Positions 6,767-10,597 of a stretch of 10,597 nucleotides of DNA are shown piece after piece. Source of the stretch: an uncultured Bacteroidales bacterium (GTDB taxonomy: Bacteria; Bacteroidota; Bacteroidia; Bacteroidales; P3); contig CALGCG010000031.1 in assembly GCA_937884485.1 (NCBI GenBank), positions 1 to 10,597 on the forward strand, in the 5' to 3' direction. The position numbers were made by a program, and so were the translations under genes. A model generated the notes under the pieces. The model had not been told where the DNA came from, did not search any database, and worked only from the letters and a program-made list of their open reading frames with translations. Numbering within the stretch: position 1 is the first letter of the stretch; the number at the start of each line of letters is the position of its first letter.

Positions 6767-6822
6767 CATATAATAATTAGCGCAGCTTTGCGTTACTTAA
6801 TAGTTTTAATATATCAATCAAG

Positions 6823-8097
6823 ATGCTGCAACTGCAATATATCAAAGATCATACCGAGGAAATCATTTCCCGACTGAAGATTAAGAACGTACAGAATGTC
6901 GAAGAGCGCATAGCTGAAATCCTGGAGCTCGACGCCCAGCGCCGTGCCCTGCAGGTGAAGGCCGACGCCGTCAAGGCCGAGCAGAACCGCATGGCCAAGG
7001 AAATCGGCATGCTGATGAAACAAGGCAAGAAGGACGAGGCCGAGGCCGCCAAGGCCCGCACCGCCGAGCTCAAGGGCGAGGAGAAAGCCCTCAGCGAGGA
7101 GCTGGCCTCGACCGAGAAGACCCTCAACGAGAAGCTCATCTCGCTGCCCAACGCTCCGCACCCCACGGTGCCCTGCGGCAAGAGCGAGGCCGACAACGTG
7201 GTGGTGGCCGAGTACGGCCACAAGCCCGACCTGCCCGCCGACGCCCTGCCCCATTGGGACCTCTGTGCCAAATACGACATCATCGACTTCGAGCTGGGCA
7301 ACAAGGTGACCGGCGCCGGCTTCCCCTTCTACAAGGGCAAGGGCGCCCGCCTGCAGCGTGCCCTCATCAACTTCTTCCTCAACGAGGCCGCCGACGCCGG
7401 CTTCGTGGAGATACAGCCCCCGCTGATGGTCAACGAGGCCAGCGGCCTCGGCACCGGCCAGCTGCCCGACAAGGAGGGCCAGATGTACGCCATTCCGCTC
7501 GACGGCTTCTACATGATTCCCACCGCCGAGGTGCCCATCACCAACATCTTCCGCGGCGAAGTGGTCGACGCCAAGCAGTTCCCCATCAAGCGCGTGGGTT
7601 ACAGCGAGTGTTTCCGCCGCGAGGCCGGCAGCTACGGCAAGGACGTCCGCGGCCTGAACCGTCTGCACGAGTTCTCGAAGGTCGAGATAGTGGTCATCGA
7701 ACACCCCGACCGCTCCTACGACATGCTGGAGGAAATGAAACGCCATGTCGGCGGCCTGCTCGACAAGCTGGGCCTGCCCTACCACATCCTCAAACTCTGC
7801 GGCGGCGACATCAGCTTCACCTCCGCCATGACCTTCGACTTCGAGGTGTGGAGCGCCGCGCAGAAACGCTGGCTGGAGGTCAGCTCGGTGTCCAACTTTG
7901 AGACCTTCCAGGCCAACCGCATGAAACTGCGCTTCAAGGACGAGAACGGCAAAATGCAGCTCTGCCACACCCTCAACGGCTCGGCCCTGGCCCTGCCGCG
8001 CATCGTCGCCGCCCTGCTGGAGAACAACCAGACGCCGGACGGCATCGTGATGCCCGAATGCCTGCGCCCCTATCTCGGGTTCGACAAGATTGACTAA
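6823..8097 (+). CDS. serS: Seryl-tRNA synthetase
   Basis: The 424-residue protein is full length for bacterial SerRS, the class II enzyme that charges tRNA-Ser with serine in the cytoplasm. An N-terminal helical hairpin (about 30-105, rich in Lys, Glu and Ala) forms the arm that grips the long variable loop of tRNA-Ser. The catalytic core shows the serine-pocket TAEVP (about 234-238), motif 2 FRREAGSYGKDVRGLNRLHE (from about 262), and motif 3 NGSALALPRIVAALLENNQ (from about 385). The start MLQLQYIKDH is typical. It follows the Nudix gene by 56 bases with no terminator between and no fully convincing promoter, so it may share the tRNA-Ser transcript. A strong terminator follows at 8112. Confidence 0.97.
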   Translation: MLQLQYIKDHTEEIISRLKIKNVQNVEERIAEILELDAQRRALQVKADAVKAEQNRMAKEIGMLMKQGKKDEAEAAKARTAELKGEEKALSEELASTEKTLNEKLISLPNAPHPTVPCGKSEADNVVVAEYGHKPDLPADALPHWDLCAKYDIIDFELGNKVTGAGFPFYKGKGARLQRALINFFLNEAADAGFVEIQPPLMVNEASGLGTGQLPDKEGQMYAIPLDGFYMIPTAEVPITNIFRGEVVDAKQFPIKRVGYSECFRREAGSYGKDVRGLNRLHEFSKVEIVVIEHPDRSYDMLEEMKRHVGGLLDKLGLPYHILKLCGGDISFTSAMTFDFEVWSAAQKRWLEVSSVSNFETFQANRMKLRFKDENGKMQLCHTLNGSALALPRIVAALLENNQTPDGIVMPECLRPYLGFDKID

Positions 8098-8111
8098 CCG
8101 TAGGGATATAA

Positions 8112-8146
8112 AAAAAAAGCCCCGCCGTGATGGCGGGGCTTTTTTT
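8112..8146. terminator. Bidirectional terminator between serS and the outer-membrane protein gene
   Basis: GCCCCGCC (8119-8126) pairs perfectly with GGCGGGGC (8132-8139) around a five-base loop, flanked by eight A on one side and eight T on the other. It serves serS on the plus strand and the convergent minus-strand gene ending at 8158. Confidence 0.93.
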
Positions 8147-8157
8147 GTCGCTATGGT

Positions 8158-9195
8158 TTAGAAGTGGAAACCGATGCGGAGCATCACGCTGCCGACGCTG
8201 CGGCGCTCGCGGGGGAGGGCAGAGGCGCTCAGGAGGTGCTCGTCGAGAGTGTTCTCGGTGTAGTCGATGTTGTGGGTGCCAAGGCCGTAGTAGTAGAGGC
8301 CGGCGCTGACGTGCTGGCCGAAGTAGGCGCCGGCGCCAATCATCCAGGCGAAGGCAAAGTTGGCCTTGTAGGCATATTCAACCAACGCATTCCAACCCTT
8401 CATTTGCAGTTGCGCGCGCACGCTACCCGAGCCCACCCACGCAGGCAGATTATAGTAGTAGTCGTATTTGCCTTCTGGTTGGATGACCGTGTTAAAGATA
8501 ATCGTATCCTTCTGTTGGTACTTACTGACATAACTACCACCAATCGTGAAGTTAGCACCCGCCTCTTGCAATGCCTCTGACCACTCGTGGATTCCCAATT
8601 CGAGATTGGCTCCCAAGACGGCATCTTGCTTGTAGTTCCATCCCCAAGCGTGGTCGTCGTAGCAATTCCAATAGCGACGTTGCTTACCGCCCAATGCAGT
8701 GATATATAATCCTTTGTACGGTGTTACCTCTATTTTTCCTCCTCGCAATGCATTATCTACGCCCAAGGCGCGGTCTTCGTACAAACGTAGCACCATACCG
8801 CTACCGAACTGACCATAGACATCACCCACAGTAATCTTACCCCAATCAAATGTGGCGCCTATATGCAAGTGGCTCAAACCATATCCACCAAAGTCCTCAT
8901 CGTAACCGAGCATAGGCCATTCGGTGAGTTCGGAGCGTGTAATGAGTTCTAATCCCTGAAAACCGATTCCCGATTCCCGATTTCCGTCTCCCGTTTGGTG
9001 ATCCCAACGCAGACCTAAATCTAAATACGTGTTGCTGAGATAGTGCATCTTTGCCCATTTAGGCAGAGGACGACCTACATCAATCGTAGGTATCAAACCT
9101 TCGTGCTGAATGCCACCTACGACATACACCGTGTCATTCGCCCACAGCAGGGTAGGAATAAAGGATAAAAAGAGTATGTATTTCCTAATATTCAT
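8158..9195 (-). CDS. DUF6029-like outer-membrane beta-barrel protein, possibly a chimeric frame
   Basis: The 345-residue frame begins with a signal peptide (MNIRKYILFL...LLWA, cleavage after about 19). It carries the DUF6029-like block TVGDVYGQFGSGM...LYEDRALGVDNALRGG at about 122-152. Alternating polar and aromatic strands run to the end, which is a phenylalanine (LRIGFHF) as in many outer-membrane barrels. The family, of unknown function, is usually longer (roughly 500 residues or more). Around residue 277 (position about 8365) both content and codon use change: the last 70 or so residues (GQHVSAGLYYYGLGTHNIDY...) are encoded by much GC-richer DNA and look like the tail of a different barrel protein. 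The frame may therefore join two genes. It follows tlpA by 84 bases, a pairing I recall from Bacteroidales genomes. Confidence 0.75.
   Translation of the reverse strand: MNIRKYILFLSFIPTLLWANDTVYVVGGIQHEGLIPTIDVGRPLPKWAKMHYLSNTYLDLGLRWDHQTGDGNRESGIGFQGLELITRSELTEWPMLGYDEDFGGYGLSHLHIGATFDWGKITVGDVYGQFGSGMVLRLYEDRALGVDNALRGGKIEVTPYKGLYITALGGKQRRYWNCYDDHAWGWNYKQDAVLGANLELGIHEWSEALQEAGANFTIGGSYVSKYQQKDTIIFNTVIQPEGKYDYYYNLPAWVGSGSVRAQLQMKGWNALVEYAYKANFAFAWMIGAGAYFGQHVSAGLYYYGLGTHNIDYTENTLDEHLLSASALPRERRSVGSVMLRIGFHF
8345..8380. other. Composition and codon-use break inside the outer-membrane gene
   Basis: From 8158 to about 8360 the third codon positions are nearly all G or C, as in serS. From about 8380 rightwards A and T are common in third positions, as in tlpA, bactofilin and DUF1015. 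The change falls near codon 277, just after EYAYK, where DUF6029-like proteins normally continue differently. A chimeric join or a recombination endpoint explains this best. Confidence 0.6.
8963..8997. repeat. Imperfect heptamer repeat inside the outer-membrane gene
   Basis: Five adjacent heptamers: CCGATTC twice, then CCGATTT, CCGTCTC and CCGTTTG. The first two are exact and the rest diverge. They encode part of QTGDGNRESGIG near residues 67-78 of the product. The unit length is not a multiple of three, so gain or loss of one copy would shift the frame. Confidence 0.7.
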
Positions 9196-9227
9196 CTTAT
9201 AATGTTGTACCTATCAACTTATTTGAA

Positions 9228-9271
9228 TCTCATAGTAATCACATAGTAATCTCATAGTAATCACATAGTAG
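9228..9271. repeat. Four tandem 11-bp repeats between tlpA and the outer-membrane gene
   Basis: The units TCTCATAGTAA and TCACATAGTAA alternate, giving two near-perfect 22-bp copies (the last base of the fourth unit is G). They fill half of the 84-base gap within the presumed tlpA/outer-membrane operon, 32 bases before the start codon at 9195. They could act as binding sites or RNA spacers, or be neutral slippage products. Confidence 0.9.
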
Positions 9272-9279
9272 AGACTGCA

Positions 9280-9750
9280 TTATTGTAGTGCATCATAGAT
9301 GTCTTGCTCGCCACCTTCGGTATAACCTGCGTGGTTATAGACAATCTTTCCTTTGCCGTCAAGCACGAAGACATGAGGCACGTTCTGCACGTTCATAGCA
9401 CGTTTGAAATCGCCATTAGGGTCAAGCAGTACTTCATATTCCCAACCAAAACCATCTACGAGTGGCTTCACCTTGTTGGCATCTTGGGCTTGGTCAATAC
9501 TAACAATAATCATCTTTACACCCGTTTCATCTTGCCAATCAGGGTATACCTCATGGATAGCCTTCAGTTCGCGCAAGCAAGGCTTGCACCATGTAGCCCA
9601 AAATGAAATGATAATAGGATTACCATCATTGCTGATTTCACCCGTTTGAATAGTGTTGCCGTTTACATCTTGTAAACGAACATTAGGAAGTTGTGCGTGT
9701 AACTGAATTGCTGATAGCAATACAAATGCGAGAAATAAACCTTTTTTCAT
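9280..9750 (-). CDS. TlpA-like secreted thioredoxin
   Basis: The 156-residue protein has a signal peptide (MKKGLFLAFVLLSAIQLHAQ, cleavage after alanine 19) and a compact thioredoxin domain. This includes ISFWATWCKPCLREL with redox cysteines 55 and 58, IIVSIDQ, and NVPHVFVLDGKG with the cis-proline at 125. It is of the TlpA/ResA type, which acts in the periplasm as a thiol-disulfide reductase; without a lipobox cysteine it is probably soluble. Length is normal for the minimal form. A Bacteroidetes-type promoter lies at 9792-9823, and the DUF6029-like gene follows downstream, so it may assist folding or export of that barrel protein (inference). Confidence 0.92.
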   Translation of the reverse strand: MKKGLFLAFVLLSAIQLHAQLPNVRLQDVNGNTIQTGEISNDGNPIIISFWATWCKPCLRELKAIHEVYPDWQDETGVKMIIVSIDQAQDANKVKPLVDGFGWEYEVLLDPNGDFKRAMNVQNVPHVFVLDGKGKIVYNHAGYTEGGEQDIYDALQ

Positions 9751-9791
9751 ATAAATAATACCTAAAATTACCTATTATCCAAATATCGCCA

Positions 9792-9823
9792 CAAAGGTAC
9801 AAAAAAAAAAGAGAATATACAAA
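9792..9823 (-). promoter_or_regulatory. Promoter of the tlpA-like / outer-membrane gene unit
   Basis: On the minus strand TTTG (9823-9820), 20 bases, TACCTTTG (9799-9792). It fits TTTG-N19-21-TAnnTTTG and gives a leader of about 35 bases to the ATG at 9750. Confidence 0.72.
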
Positions 9824-9856
9824 TTTTTCACAAAAAAAATAAAAAATATGTTTTTG

Positions 9857-9888
9857 TTTGCAGGATTGAGATTTTTTTTGTACTTTTG
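9857..9888 (+). promoter_or_regulatory. Promoter of the bactofilin gene
   Basis: TTTG (9857-9860), 20 bases, TACTTTTG (9881-9888). It is divergent from the tlpA promoter, with only about 33 bases between the two -33 boxes. Confidence 0.75.
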
Positions 9889-9951
9889 CAGGTTATTTCA
9901 TGCGAATAACAATCATAAGATATGATAAATCTCATAAAAACAAGGAAAAAT

Positions 9952-10308
9952 ATGGCAGGAATACAATCAAATGCGGGGTCATTGTATAATTCATTGACCG
10001 CAGGCAGCAAGATTATTGGTACTATTATTACCGATAGCGATATTCGCGTGGACGGTACGATAGAAGGTGATGTGAAATGCGTTGGGAAAATCGTAGTGGG
10101 AGAAAATGGTCGTGTGGTAGGTACGATGGAGTGTCAAAACGCGGAGATTATGGGATTTGTAGAAGGTAAAGTCGATGCCAAACAGTCTTTGGCATTGCGC
10201 GCTACAAGCCATATTGAAGGCGAAATCCATACTCAAAGTTTAACCGTAGAGCCTAATGCCGTATTTAATGGCTCGTGCGTTATGGGGAAAACGGAGAAGG
10301 GAAAGTAG
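9952..10308 (+). CDS. Bactofilin family protein
   Basis: From the ATG at 9952 the protein has 118 residues (MAGIQSNAGSLYNSL); an in-frame ATG at 9922 would add ten (MINLIKTRKN). I prefer 9952 because bactofilins have a short disordered tail directly before the core and a purine-rich AAGGAAAAA precedes it, but 9922 also lies within the predicted transcript. The core is a run of short beta turns typical of the right-handed beta-helix: IIGTIITDSDIRVDGTIEGD, VVGENGRVVGTMECQNAEI, EGKVDAKQSLALRATSHIEG, LTVEPNAVFNGSCVMG. Bactofilins polymerise without nucleotide into cytoskeletal filaments that position envelope enzymes. The DUF1015 gene follows after 37 bases with no terminator. Confidence 0.92.
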   Translation: MAGIQSNAGSLYNSLTAGSKIIGTIITDSDIRVDGTIEGDVKCVGKIVVGENGRVVGTMECQNAEIMGFVEGKVDAKQSLALRATSHIEGEIHTQSLTVEPNAVFNGSCVMGKTEKGK

Positions 10309-10345
10309 TTGAATGTTTATAGATTAACGTTTAAAGACAATAGTT

Positions 10346-10597
10346 ATGAAGGTAAAACCATTTCGAGGTATTCGTCCGCCAAAGGCGTTGGCGAAACAAG
10401 TGAGTAGCCGTCCGTATGATGTGCTGAATTCTGATGAAGCACGTCGAGAGGCGGAAGGAAATGAGATGTCATTATATCATATCATCAAGCCCGAAATCAA
10501 TTTTGAAGACGGTACAGATGAGCATGATGAGCGTGTGTATGCTATGGCTCGTCAGCAGTTTGACTTGTTCCGTGAGAAAGGATGGTTGGTGCAAGAT
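10346..10597 (+). CDS. DUF1015 family protein, 5' part only
   Basis: The frame from the ATG at 10346 stays open for 84 codons to the right edge. It begins MKVKPFRGIRPPKALAKQVS, then SRPYDVLNSDEARREAEGN and HIIKPEINF...GTDEHDERVY, the hallmark N-terminus of DUF1015, a family of about 400 residues of unproven function. In many Bacteroidota genomes it sits beside serA/serC of serine biosynthesis, which would lie outside this window if the rule holds. It probably shares the bactofilin transcript. Confidence 0.9.
   Translation, partial: MKVKPFRGIRPPKALAKQVSSRPYDVLNSDEARREAEGNEMSLYHIIKPEINFEDGTDEHDERVYAMARQQFDLFREKGWLVQD

Noticed and set aside
6760..6790. Promoter for serS with CAGCTTTG as -7 box
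   Set aside because: It departs from TAnnTTTG at the first base and has no TTTG at the right spacing; too weak to list.
6814..7968. Minus-strand frame of 384 codons opposite serS
   Set aside because: Long antisense frames are expected opposite very GC-rich genes; serS motifs are complete and the antisense product is a Leu/Val/His/Gly-rich shadow.
1..10597. CRISPR array, transposase, integrase, toxin-antitoxin or prophage genes
   Set aside because: No spaced direct repeats of CRISPR type and no such protein motifs were found; the only mobile-element signal is the partial methylase at the left.

Overview
The window reads as three pieces of DNA that do not obviously belong to one chromosome. 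Positions 1 to about 2400 hold part of one very large minus-strand gene, an N6-adenine methylase/SNF2-helicase protein typical of integrative conjugative elements (ICEs) of Bacillota (Firmicutes). It lacks both ends. From about 2400 to about 8365 the genes are Bacteroidota (Bacteroidales-like) and mostly very GC-rich. From about 8365 to the end they are again Bacteroidota, but with a visibly lower GC content and different codon use. The Bacteroidota assignment rests on several recognisable promoters of the Bacteroidetes type (TTTG or TTG, 19-20 bases, TAnnTTTG), on lipoprotein signals, and on family choice (type B L31, a DUF6029-like outer-membrane protein, bactofilin, DUF1015). The two changes of character fall inside genes, at about 2400 and about 8365. 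A chimeric assembly is therefore the leading explanation, with real recombination as the alternative.

Layout, left to right: headless ICE methylase (minus); rpmE2 (L31 type B) with a terminator; an AT-rich gap with a 21-bp tandem repeat and a promoter; two overlapping lipoprotein genes, the second with a thioredoxin-like CxxC; a terminator; ogt-type DNA repair methyltransferase; a terminator; a promoter and a small three-helix membrane protein (DUF5362-like); a convergent glutathione peroxidase lipoprotein (minus). Next comes a divergent promoter region in which the two promoters are near-identical mirror copies, then tRNA-Ser(UGA), a MutT-like Nudix hydrolase and serS, closed by a strong bidirectional terminator. 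On the other side of the terminator, on the minus strand, lie tlpA-like thioredoxin then a DUF6029-like outer-membrane protein. A divergent pair of promoters separates these from bactofilin and the start of a DUF1015 gene, which runs off the right edge.

Functionally this is mostly housekeeping: translation (L31, tRNA-Ser, SerRS), damage defence (Ogt, GPx, MutT-like) and envelope (lipoproteins, TlpA, outer-membrane barrel, bactofilin). I see no CRISPR array, transposase, integrase or clearly new defence system. The most interesting points are the mirrored gpx/tRNA-Ser promoter, the tRNA-Ser/Nudix/serS cluster, the undescribed lipoprotein pair, the repeats in and before the DUF6029-like gene, and the two junctions.
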